A DNA stretch of 64,000 nucleotides. Origin: Austropuccinia psidii (taxonomy: Eukaryota; Basidiomycota; Pucciniomycetes; Pucciniales; Sphaerophragmiaceae). The notes under the pieces were generated by a model. That model was given only the letters and a program-made list of their open reading frames with translations, was not told where the DNA came from and made no database searches. Shown here one piece after another: positions 1-9,786 of the stretch. Both the position numbers and the translations under genes were made by a program. The stretch covers positions 65,132,019-65,196,018 of the forward strand of contig JALGQZ010000005.1 in assembly GCA_023105745.1 (NCBI GenBank), given 5' to 3'. Each line of letters opens with the position of its first letter. The first letter of the stretch is position 1.

Positions 1-92
1 CAGTCAATACAGCTTTCCACCATTCACACAGCTGTGTTTTTAATTCTCAAAAATCAGTCTGTCAGCTCTTCACATATACTGGCCACTCCTTA
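1..92 (+). repeat. 5' LTR of old Gypsy element O, first fragment
   Basis: This stretch aligns by eye with about 30563-30650 inside the LTR at 29567-31026. The best-matching block is TTCACATATACTGGCCACTC near 69-88. It is therefore the middle of the 5' LTR of the old element O, whose start lies left of the window. The alignment breaks at base 93 and resumes at 11835, which places everything between as later insertions. Confidence 0.7.
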
Positions 93-1575
93 TGTAAGGT
101 TTGACTATGAAACAATAAGTAAAAATTATCAATGTTTTACTTATTATATGCTGAATATCCTAATTTAAATGAATAATAAGATTAAAAATAGTTATTTTAA
201 TTATGGTGTAGAAATATGTATGTTATTTAAAAATAATAAAATAATACAATGAAATAAAGATATTAATTATCAAAAACTTATATATTAATGGCAGTTTATT
301 ATTTTTAAAAGAATCGAAAATGGGTAAAAATTGTTATTCAGTAATTAGAACAATTTGAAAAATAATATTACTAATATTAAAGTTATATATTGATATAAAT
401 ACTATTTATATTAATGAAAAATAATTAAGAATAATAATAGAGAGAAAATAGCATACTTTTCAAACTTAATATAATTGTTTTGATTGGTTTTATGTCTCAT
501 AATGTAAATACAACTTATTCAAATTGTATTTACAATAAAAATAGAGAATATTACAAATTTTACTATTTTTGAATGGATTTAGGAATTTTAAGAGAAATTA
601 ACAAATGGCAGTAAAATATTTGTGTAATAAAGTACAGAATAATGATTACTATAACATAAAACTTTTTTCTTTAATAATATACCAATTTTATATTAAAGAA
701 TAAAGAAATTTACCTTTTATTGAATTTTTTTATTGTATTTGTTGCATCTGAGGTGGAAACAAAAGAAGAAGAGTTCCTTTTATAGTAAATATCCTTCCTT
801 TTAGTATATGTGTTCTGATATTATCTGCAGGAACTAATCAATATCTCAAGTTTTGATGATGATTACATCATTATTAAACCTTTTTATCTCATTATTACAC
901 CATTTCTTAGAGTTATCACTATATCTCTAATTCTCTGAAATCATAAGCTTGGAGAATAATCTATTTTCATGTATTAAAGTATTTTCCATCATAAGATACT
1001 AAGATCTACAAGTTTTGTTTCTTATTCAACTGTTAAACTTGAAATAAGATTATAGTTACTGATAATAAATGATCCTTTTTAAGACTTAACTGTTATGTTT
1101 AATAAATTTGAGGTTTTTCATGATACTTCAATTAAGATAGTAAATTCTGATATATTTGCATGTTTTTACTAAGGCTCTAAGAGGATTTCTTACATAATCA
1201 AAACTCTATTTTTGATGATTTTTCTTTTCTGATGAAATTCACTATTTTGGACATCAAGCCATGATTTCATGGGGTTATACCTGGAATATCATAATAAAAA
1301 TTACTTCATTCTTTACTTATGAACTATAATAATCTGAATAGCCATTTATTTCAAGTGGAGACCCCTTGTAAATTCAAGTGGTCAACTGGTATTGATATTT
1401 TAACCAATTTCCCGTTATTATTCTTGACCTTGTTTATAGTTTGTCAAAAAATTATATCTTTATTCTAACAGTTATTTACTGTTAGCTCTAATTTTTAATC
1501 AATTCTTTATTATTTATATTTCAAAAGATATGAGCTAAAAGACATGAATATATTCAGGTTATTTCAGTAAGTATT
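93..1575 (-). repeat. Diverged family A solo LTR (minus), first part
   Basis: The sequence begins TGTAAGGTTTGACTATGAAAC. This matches the reverse complement of the A1 LTR end, which reads TGTAAGGTGTGGATATGAAAC. The rest continues at 11601-11834 and ends ATCTCAAAGGCTCACA, matching the reverse complement of the A1 LTR start. Removing A1 and one target copy leaves about 1717 bp, close to the 1.75-1.83 kb of other family A LTRs. The interior is AT-rich and much decayed, with no convincing ORF. The flanks (CCTTA at 88-92, CTTTC at 11835-11839) look like a 5-bp target duplication with two changes. Confidence 0.65.
1571..1575. repeat. Target site duplication GTATT, left copy of A1
   Basis: GTATT directly precedes the TGTGAGCC start of the A1 5' LTR. 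The same five bases follow the A1 3' LTR at 11596-11600. Five-base duplications are typical of Ty3/Gypsy integrase. Confidence 0.95.
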
Positions 1576-3400
1576 TGTGAGCCTTAGAGGTATTTTCATA
1601 TACCCAAAAGACCACAAAAGATAAATTAAGACACAAATATAAATAAAATAAATTTATTTATATTATAAAAATAAAAATTAAAATATAAATACAAATTTAT
1701 ATTTAAAAATAAAAATTTAATTATAATTTAAAAATAAAATTACAATAAAATTTGAAATTATGAGATTATATTTTTACTTGTAAAATTTAAGTAAAATTGA
1801 ATTTCCAATAAAAATTGTGAAATTAAAATATTTTTGGTAAAAATTTAAATAAAATATACTATAACTTTTCATCCAATAAATAAACATATAAAAATTATTT
1901 CACCATTTGATTCCTCATAAAAAATTAGGTGGGGTCACCTCTGAGTGAAGGGTTTGTAACTCAACTCTAAATAAGCTTAAATTAAGTTTTTAGTATTTTC
2001 AATACAAAAGTTGAAAATCCTCAAAACTTCAATTTAATTCACACCACATATGGTTTTAACCGTCAATTTTTGTGTTAAAATTGAGGTGTTGTGTTTAGTT
2101 TAGAAGCTATGAGGAATTGAAGTATTTTCAATTGAGCTCAATTGAAATGTCAAAATGTGCGCGTGTATTACATAAGTGAACTTTGATTTACATATGAGGT
2201 ATCAATTATTACTGTATTGTACAGTACAATTCAATTGAATTACATATGTAAATTATAAGTATAATACATGATGAGGAATTAAAGGAAAAAAGGAATTGGA
2301 AAGATTAAAATTGGGGGGGAGAAGGAACTCTAGCTCTAAGGGGGAGCCAGACCCCCAAAATCCTTGCTGACTGGCATGGGATGTCAAATTCCACGCAAAA
2401 GTTCATCACTTTTGGCCTGGAATTGAGTCACAGGGTCTGTGACTCAATTGATGATGAGGTTTTGATACCAACCAGGGTGGTTTTAACTGCTGCCAAGAGG
2501 GTAAAACTACCCTGAAGTTAAAACAATGTTAGTAAGAACAGTTTTAACTGGTTTCTATGTCTCTTACACACATTCTGACGTGTTTTGAAGGCTCTAGACC
2601 AGGTATTGCTATAGTAATGGCTGATTTAAGGGTCTAAAATGGCTAAAAATGGCTTAAACCAGCCCTTTTTTGGTCTAAACCAGGGTTCAATGATGCCATA
2701 ATTGGCTTTTCTGTTGTCAGAATGTCTTTCACGACTGACAAGAGTAAATTTTCCTTTTGGAGTAAGAAAATTGATGGCTTCAAAAGAATGTCTTCTTTGC
2801 CCCACTTTTCTCTTCATGTTAGAATCTTTTCCTTTTATAATTAGTTTAAACACTGTGAAACCAATCAATAAAAGATTCCAACCACCTTTCTTAAATCATT
2901 TTAAACCTTCTAACCACGTGAAAAATCATTATAATCATTGTTTGTAACTCTTATAATCATTTTTACCCCTGAACCACCCCAAAAGTGAATTAAAGCATCT
3001 TTCATCACTGTAAACTTTGTCACTTTGTTTCCAAATTCACTCTGGTCACTTTTGGGTGTGTTTTCTCTTTAATATTCTTTTTAAAGACTTTGTTCTTTAA
3101 TTAATTGCTTTCAGTTCTTTGCTCAATTAACTCCAATTGAAATTTCTCTTGAAGAAATTTCTTTTGTAGCCTTAAATATCTCTTGTAGAGTATTTTTGGA
3201 TAAATTTTGATTTCTGGTAAAACAATAAATCTTTATAATATTATTGTTTTATACTAATGAAGTTATAAAAAATAAAATTGGCATGTTTTCTCTTAAAAAT
3301 AATATTTCTTACTAGTTTTCATTGATTTTTACCTTATACAAATTTTGAGGACAGGAAAAGTACTTGATTTTTAATCAAAGTTTCATATCCACACCTTACA
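1576..3400 (+). repeat. A1 5' LTR
   Basis: This 1825-bp direct repeat begins TGTGAGCC and ends CACCTTACA. It is nearly identical to 9787-11595 and related to the solo LTR at 32328-34075. The ends form the short imperfect inverted repeat TGTGAG/CTTACA. It carries overlapping palindromes: ATTGTACAGTACAAT at 2216-2230 and AATTCAATTGAATT at 2228-2241. Promoter and polyadenylation signals must lie here by analogy, but none was pinned down. Confidence 0.96.
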
Positions 3401-3420
3401 TTTGGGGGCCCAGCTGTGAT
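3401..3420 (+). promoter_or_regulatory. A1 candidate primer-binding site
   Basis: The first bases after the LTR read TTTGGGGGCCCAGCTGTGA. B1 has the same TTT(T)GGGGGCC start directly after its 5' LTR. A TGG start a few bases after the LTR is what tRNA priming needs, since it pairs with the tRNA 3' CCA. The tRNA species was not identified. Confidence 0.55.
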
Positions 3421-3547
3421 ATTTTACCTGTGACATATTTTTTTACTCTTTTTAAACCTTTTTCTTATATTGAAAAAATTTAAAAACATATAAAAAATAC
3501 TTATAATCCAAAAAATCCATGAAAAATAATTTTTTTTTCATATTATA

Positions 3548-4536
3548 AGTGAGGCTTATATTTTTATTTCTTTTTTGAAATAACCTTTTTTTACTTAATA
3601 AATTGGCTTTTTCATTAATTTTAGTGTCTGACAACGTGGTAAGACAAGAAAACATTGAAACAGCATCAACAGTCACCAGCATTATTCCTGCCAGTACTGT
3701 TAATTCAGACCATAATAGTACTGTTATTGTGACTCAAAATAACCGACCTGAGCCAATATATTCTGAATTGATCAACTTGGACATAAGTAATACCCTTCAG
3801 AAAGCTAAGAATTTGGCCAATAGTAAGTTTTTTGATGTAAAAATACTATTTTAAGCCTTTTAATCATAAAATATGCCTTCAATTAGATCAGGAGCCATCT
3901 ATAACCCCTCAAGCAGCTCCCAAAAAGAGAATAGATGTGATTATGGAAGAAGCCAACCAGGTACAGAAGGAAAAGGGTCAGTTGATGACTTCCAAACAAC
4001 TAAAATAGGTCATTCTGATGCTGATAATACCATTTTACCTTCACAAAGAGCTGACACCGCCACAAGAAGCCTCAGTGGACATATACAAAGCCAGCCATAA
4101 AGCATACAACAATTCCCTGCAGTACAAGGAGTACCAGATCCTTGCAGATCTGTGGAAAAACTGCATGAATTCTTACCTGACTGTGAGAAAACTCCTGGGC
4201 CATCCCAATACTTGCAAATTGCTCAATGGATGGCATCCATTGATGGAGAAGAAAAACATGATTCTCTTGACACTAGAATGGAGGAAAAACAACCCTCCAC
4301 CACCCAAGCAAGTGCCAAAAACAGCCTCAGTGGCCAGCAGCAGCATTTCCAATGTGAAAAAGAAGCCATAAGTTCCAAACAAGGGCAAAGGAAAGGCACC
4401 AGCCACCAAACCTTACAGCCAGGGCTACAGAATTCCAAAAATTCAACAGGATGCCATGGAAAATGTGTTCCAGATGGCCAGAACCATGATGGAATTACAG
4501 AAAAAGGAGGAAGCCAGATTAAAATATCAGAAATGA
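3548..4536 (+). pseudogene. A1 ORF1, spliced, two in-frame stops
   Basis: Proposed structure is join(3548, 3625-3822, 3887-4536), giving 849 nt in one frame. Intron 1 (3549-3624) runs GTGAGG to TTTTAG and joins A (3548) to TG (3625-3626), making ATG. Intron 2 (3823-3886) runs GTAAGT to AATTAG and is phase 1. The reading frame then runs to TGA at 4534-4536, broken by TAG at 4006 and TAA at 4369. The predicted product is basic with a Gly-Lys-rich C-terminal third and no recognised domain. It shows weak collinear similarity to B1 ORF1, for instance LLNGWHPL against ITKGWNPT. The role is unknown; it may be an extra gag-like protein. Confidence 0.6.
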
Positions 4537-6665
4537 TTTCTGATATTTTTGATTCTATTCCAGAGTTGTATCAAGCTATAACTGACATAAAAAGTCATCT
4601 TTCTGATAAAAATACATCAATTTGTGACAATCTTAAAGCAAATAATATGAGTCTGAGCCAAATCAATGAAACACTTAAGTGTTTTGAAAATGTTTTAAGA
4701 GCAATTGAAACTTCCAATAATGATAATTTGTTTGGCAATAATATTAATGAACAATCTGCCATTATTAAGGAATTGACAGACAAATATTCTAAATTCAATA
4801 TTGATGACATGATTGAAACAAGAATAAAACATGCCATAAGTAATATCAAAGAGGATAATAAGAAAGCTCTTTATGATATTTCAAAATCATTAACTGAAGT
4901 AAAGACACATATAATTTCCTTGAAAAAGTGTTTTAATACCTCAAAAGAGGAAATATCAAAAATAACAATAAAGTCAAATGAAGTTATATCTGATAATACT
5001 AAACAAACAGAATTATGGAATGAGCTGACATATAAAGAGGATGATCATAAAAAGAATGTAATAACCTCTATACAAAGCTTAAAACATGAATTAAGCAATT
5101 CACAAAGGTGTATCAATAGTAAAATGAATGATATTGAACAACTACTAAACACCTTACCAAGAATGTCTACACCTCTGAATCAAAATGAGGGTACAGGTAT
5201 TCCCAATCCACAAGTATTGTATATTGAAAATTCTCAATTAAAAAATGAATTTTCTACTTCTTTTCATAACTTGGAACCATCAATGGGCCAAGCACTCTTG
5301 AAAGAAGTTCCAAAGCTTAAGGAATGGCCTCACTTCAGTGGTGAAGGAGAATATGACCATATGGAATTCATCAGAGTTATTGAAATGATCAAGGAAGACT
5401 TTGAATTACCAGACAGATTGGTAATAGCCAGGTTTAACACCTTATTTACCAAATCAGCTCACAGATGGTATATCAAATTGAGACAAGCACATGGACACCA
5501 AAGTTGTACTTGGTGGAAAACCCAAATTATCAACAAATGGGCCAATGATGCTTGGAGGTTTAAAGTGGAAACAGCCTTTGAATCTGCCAAATTTAATGCT
5601 GATAAAGACAGATTAGCAGAATTATATCCTGACATGTCAGAATTTCTGATCCATAGAAAAATTCTGAGACAATGTGGAGGTGTCTTAGAGCATGCTGTCA
5701 AAAGCAGGACTACTGAACAATCTTCAGCAGAGGATATTATCAATATATTAGAGGACGTAACCACCAGAACCAAAATTGGTTCTAGTAGGGTGAATCTCAA
5801 AACAAGGTTTAATACACCTTGGAAAGATTCTGTGGACAAAAACCCCAAAGAAAACTCTAATAATATTAAGTATAAATCTGCAGATACAGTCAGAAAGTGC
5901 CATATTTGCCAAAGCACCACCCATTTAGCCAATACATGTCCAAAAAGGGGGAAAATCAATGAAATTGATATTGAAAAGGAACCTGATGTTGAAAAAGATG
6001 ACATAATTGAAGACAATTCAGATGATAAGTCATCAATATTTTCTGAATCTTCAAAAGATATAGAAAATATTAATGCCACTTTTTACATCATGGCGTCTTA
6101 TTCCCACTTACCACAATTGAGCAATGGTCAACTTGATTTATCAAAAGTTCAAGATTCACAACTTATGAAAACCAAACCAAACAGAGGGAAAGGTTATACA
6201 GCTGGTAACTCCTGTATAACAGAAGTGGTGATTGACAACAAGCCCACCAAACTTTTTCTTGACCCAGGAGCCTTCTGCTCTTGTGTTGGAAAATCTTTTC
6301 TTAAAACCTGTGTACCAAATTTTGAAGACCAATTGTTACCAATTGATGGTATAAATTTCAATAGTGCACGTAATCCGATGAAAGCATTAGGAATCTTTGA
6401 GACCAATTTCATATTCCCACACATTAATGGGAATTTAAGAATCACAGTTGAATTTGTTGTTATGGAAAATTGCTCTGGTACCCATTTCATATTGAGAAAT
6501 GACTATTTAATCATGTATGGGATATATTTACATAACAACAAAGACAGATACTTTACTATTGGAGACAATAAGCGCCAAAAATTTGCCTTTTTACCATTTA
6601 AAAGACAAATTACAGTGAATAAAGTATCACCAGTCAACTTAGAGTTAGAGAAATTCAAGTATTAA
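4533..6665 (+). pseudogene. A1 gag and protease part of ORF2
   Basis: The N-terminal 250 or so residues are Asn/Ile/Lys/Ser-rich and helical. A gag core follows, with the block LKEWPHFSGEGEYDHMEF matching B1 [17 protein letters not shown]. The zinc knuckle is C-X2-C-X4-H-X4-C (CHICQSTTHLANTC), the nucleic-acid-binding motif of nucleocapsid. The protease has LFLDPGAFCS where B1 has [10 protein letters not shown]. The catalytic Asp remains, but the Ser/Thr of the D-S/T-G triplet is Pro, so the enzyme is probably inactive. The segment ends at a TAA (6663-6665), after which the same frame continues into pol. Confidence 0.9.
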
Positions 6666-8330
6666 CAGTTAAATGAGGCTGAAATAAGCCTTCATCTGAC
6701 TGATGAACAAGAAAATGAACTTTCTTCCCTTTTTTATGACCACAGAAGAGCATTTGCTTCAGACAAAGAGCCTCTAGGAGCAAATATTGGTCATGAAGCT
6801 GACATCATTCTTAAAATTGAGAGACCTTATCCACCACTCTTGAGAAGACCTGCATACCCAGCAAGTCCCAAGTCAAGAGAAGCTCTGGAAACTCATATCA
6901 AAGGACTTCTAGACCTTGGTGTAATAAGAAAAGTTGGCCATAATGAAGAAGTAGAAATAACTACACCAGTCATAGTGGCATGGCATAATGGAAAATCCAG
7001 AATGGTTGGGGACTTTAGAGCTCTGAACACTTACACTGTTCCAGACAGATACCCAATACCAAAAATCCAAATTGCCCTTACTCAAATATCTCAAGAAGTG
7101 TATATAACCACTATGGATGCCCTTAAAATATTCCATCAAAATGTGGTGACACCAAGAGTAAGAAAATACTTGAGAATTATTGTTCATTGTGGAGTGTATG
7201 AATACTTGAGGATGCCCTTTGGTATCAAAAATGCACCTTCACACTTCCAAAGAATGATGAATGAAATCTTCCCTGAAGAACTCTCAGAGGTATGGTTAAT
7301 CATTTACATTGATGACATTATTGTTGGTTCCAAGACTTGGGAGGAGCACATGTACATATTGTCCAGAGTTTTGACAAAAATTCAATCAGTAAACATGAAA
7401 ATCTCCTTGGAGAAATGCCATTTTGGATTTAAAGAACTTAAAGCACTGGGACATGTTGTATCTGGTTTGTCCCTTGGAATTGAAAAAAACAAAGTTGCAG
7501 CAGTATTGCTAAAACCCATGCCTCAGAACAAAAAGGAAATTCAGTCATTCTTAGGTTTTGCAGGATATTACAGGCAACACATTAAAGATTTTGCATCCAT
7601 AGCAAGACCACTTTATAAATTGTGTGACAAAGACACAGTATTTGAAATGACTGTTGACAGAGTCAAAGCTTTTGAGTCTCTAAGAGAAGCCTTGACTACT
7701 GCTCTACTCTTACTGATGCCAGACTTTAAATTCCCTTTTAAATTTTATATTGATGCATCAGGGGATGGGCTGGGTGCTGCACTCCACCAAGCTCAGATCA
7801 TAAATGACAAACCTGTAGAAGGACCCATATGTTTCATATCCAGGCAAATCAAACCAACTGAAGCCAGATATGGGGCAAGTCAAATGGAATGTCTATTCTT
7901 TGTCTGGGCCTTGGAAAAATTGAACTACTTCTTAGAGGGATGTGTTTTTGCAGTGATAACAGATTGTACAGCTGTCAAATAACTTTTAAATATAAAAACA
8001 CCTAACAGGGATATGCTCAGATGGCAAATAGCCATACAAGAGTATAGGGGCAATATGACTATTGTTCATAAAGATGGGAATATTCATAGAAATGCAGATG
8101 GACTAAGCAGATGGCTATTACCAAATAATATTGATAATACTGCTTATGTTCCAGAAGAAGCTTCCCCACAGATCCCAATAGAAGGAATAAGTGTTACAGA
8201 CTTAAACACCACCTTCTTTGAAGAAGTAAGAAACAGATTCACTCAAGATAATAATTGTAGCATCTTATTCCAATTAATTAACAAAGACTGTAAAGAAAAC
8301 TCTCTCATATATGCCTTGGATGAAGTATAG
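6666..8330 (+). pseudogene. A1 reverse transcriptase and RNase H part of ORF2
   Basis: This continues in the ORF2 frame. RT motifs are clear: [38 protein letters not shown] and the catalytic YIDD box at 7305-7316. RNase H follows with [14 protein letters not shown], the [13 protein letters not shown] glutamate and the ITDCTA aspartate. TAA at 7980 falls where B1 has a Ser codon (TALKS), and TAG at 8328 replaces a Trp codon (EEPW in B1). These would truncate the polyprotein before integrase. Confidence 0.92.
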
Positions 8331-9764
8331 AAGAAATCTTATGATGAAGGAAGATTTCACCTACTGGATGGTATAATTTACCACAGAACCAAGCACACAT
8401 GTGTCATGACAGTTGTGGACAGGTCATTAATCAATCTTGTACTGAAATAATGCCATGACAGCTCCTTCTCAGGACATCTGTCTGAAGACAGGACTAGAGA
8501 AAAAGTAGAAACCTGTATATGATGGCCAATGTGGCAGAAAAATGTTGCAGAGTATTGCAAAACCTGTGACAGATGTCAAAAAGCCAATAAATCCACTGGC
8601 AAGAGACTTGGAAATATGATAAAAATACAAGAACCAAGCAGACCTCGGGAAATCGTCCATATGGATTGGGTAACTGGCCTACCACCAGGAGGTGACAGAA
8701 GTTATAATGCTTGCCTAGTAATTGTGGACAGATTCAGTAAAACTCCAATCTTTTTACCATGTCACAAGGATGATACAGCCATGGATACAGCTCTTATGAT
8801 ATGGAATAGAGTAGTGTCATGGACTGGAATATTTACAAATATCATTAGTGATAGGGATCCCAAATTCACTTCAGCACTATGGACAAATCTTCACCAATTA
8901 TTTGGCACTAAGCTGTCTTTCTCTACAGCCTACCACCCACAAACTGCTGGTCTGGCTGAAAGTATGATCCAAACCTTAGAGGACATGGTAAGAAGATTCT
9001 GTGCATATGGCCTTGAGCTCAAAGATTGTGATGGATTTACCCATGATTGGTGTAATCTGTTTCCAGCACTGGAATTAGCATATAAAACATCAATCCATGC
9101 CAGTACCAATCAAACTCCTGCTATTCTAGAAAAAGGATGGAACCCTAAATTATCTCAAGATTCCTTGAGGAAAGATTTGATTGAAATACATCCCACAGCT
9201 GCTAGCTTCAAGGGAATGCTAGACAAAGCTAGAAGGCATGCAGTAAGGTGCATGGAGGACTCTTTTGCATATGCTAAGGACAAATTGGATAAATCACATG
9301 CAACACTAGATTTCAAAGTGGGGGACCTAGTTCTTGTATCCACCACTAACTTCAATAACACCAAAGGATGTAAAAAGCTGAAAGACTCCTTTGCAGGACC
9401 TTTTGTTATTAAGGCCCTCCATGGAGAAAATTCTGTTGAAGGAGAGTTATCTGAAGAACTTAGCAATAAGCATCCTACATTTCCAGTGAGCTTGATAAAG
9501 CCATAGAAATCTAGTGATGCTGAAAAATATCCCTTGAGGAATAAAATTCCCCAAGCTATACCTCCTGTTGAGCCATCTGGTAGTAAAAAAATTACCAAAG
9601 TTCTCAAAGAAAGAAAGTTGAGAACCAACAAAGTAAGGGAATACCTTGTTAGGTACAGTGACCCAACTTGTGAAGATGAATGGTTTCCAGAAAAGGACAT
9701 ACCTGAAGCTACTAAACTTCTCAGAAAGTTTAGGCACACTAGAAATAACAATATTGCAAAGTAA
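8331..9764 (+). pseudogene. A1 integrase and chromodomain-like tail of ORF2
   Basis: This contains the integrase HHCC zinc-binding region (CHDSSFSGH then TCDRCQ) with stops at 8448 and 8520. The catalytic core has its Asp in MDWVTGL, Asp in SDRDPKF and Glu in the QTAGLAESM block, so all three D, D, E residues remain. After TAG at 9504 the C-terminal part (9507-9764) has EYLVRYSDPTCEDEWFPE, a chromodomain-like fold found in chromoviruses and thought to steer integration to chromatin. The ORF ends at 9764, just before the polypurine tract. Confidence 0.9.
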
Positions 9765-9775
9765 TATTCCTTTTT

Positions 9776-9786
9776 AGGGGGGGGAA
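9776..9786 (+). other. A1 polypurine tract
   Basis: AGGGGGGGGAA lies directly before the TGTGAGCC start of the 3' LTR. It is the expected RNase H-resistant primer for plus-strand DNA synthesis. Confidence 0.85.

Larger units (their letters stand above)
4533..9764 (+). pseudogene. A1 ORF2 gag-pol polyprotein with six stops
   Basis: A single frame runs from ATG at 4533, overlapping the ORF1 stop as ATGA, to TAA at 9762-9764. It is interrupted by stops at 6663, 7980, 8328, 8448, 8520 and 9504. An open frame also extends upstream to 4152 over ORF1. In order it encodes a coiled-coil N-terminal region (about 4540-5270), capsid-like gag (about 5280-5800), a CCHC zinc knuckle (5898-5939), a protease motif (6261), RT with YIDD (7305-7316), RNase H (about 7740-8120), a DDE integrase and a chromodomain-like tail. 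It would make all retrotransposon enzymes as one polyprotein. Comparison with B1 shows three or four stops are simple transitions such as TGG to TGA or TAG. Confidence 0.93.

Noticed and set aside
2626..2947. Overlapping 80-81-codon frames on both strands, repeated near 10836-11157 and 33293-33593
   Set aside because: They lie at the same place in every family A LTR copy and are antiparallel shadows of each other. They are LTR sequence without protein-like conservation.
4533..9764. Repeat-induced point mutation (RIP) as the cause of A1 decay
   Set aside because: Only three or four of the six stops are C-to-T/G-to-A type changes, and B1 is nearly intact. There is no clear CpA-to-TpA sweep by eye. 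A dinucleotide-ratio test would be needed.
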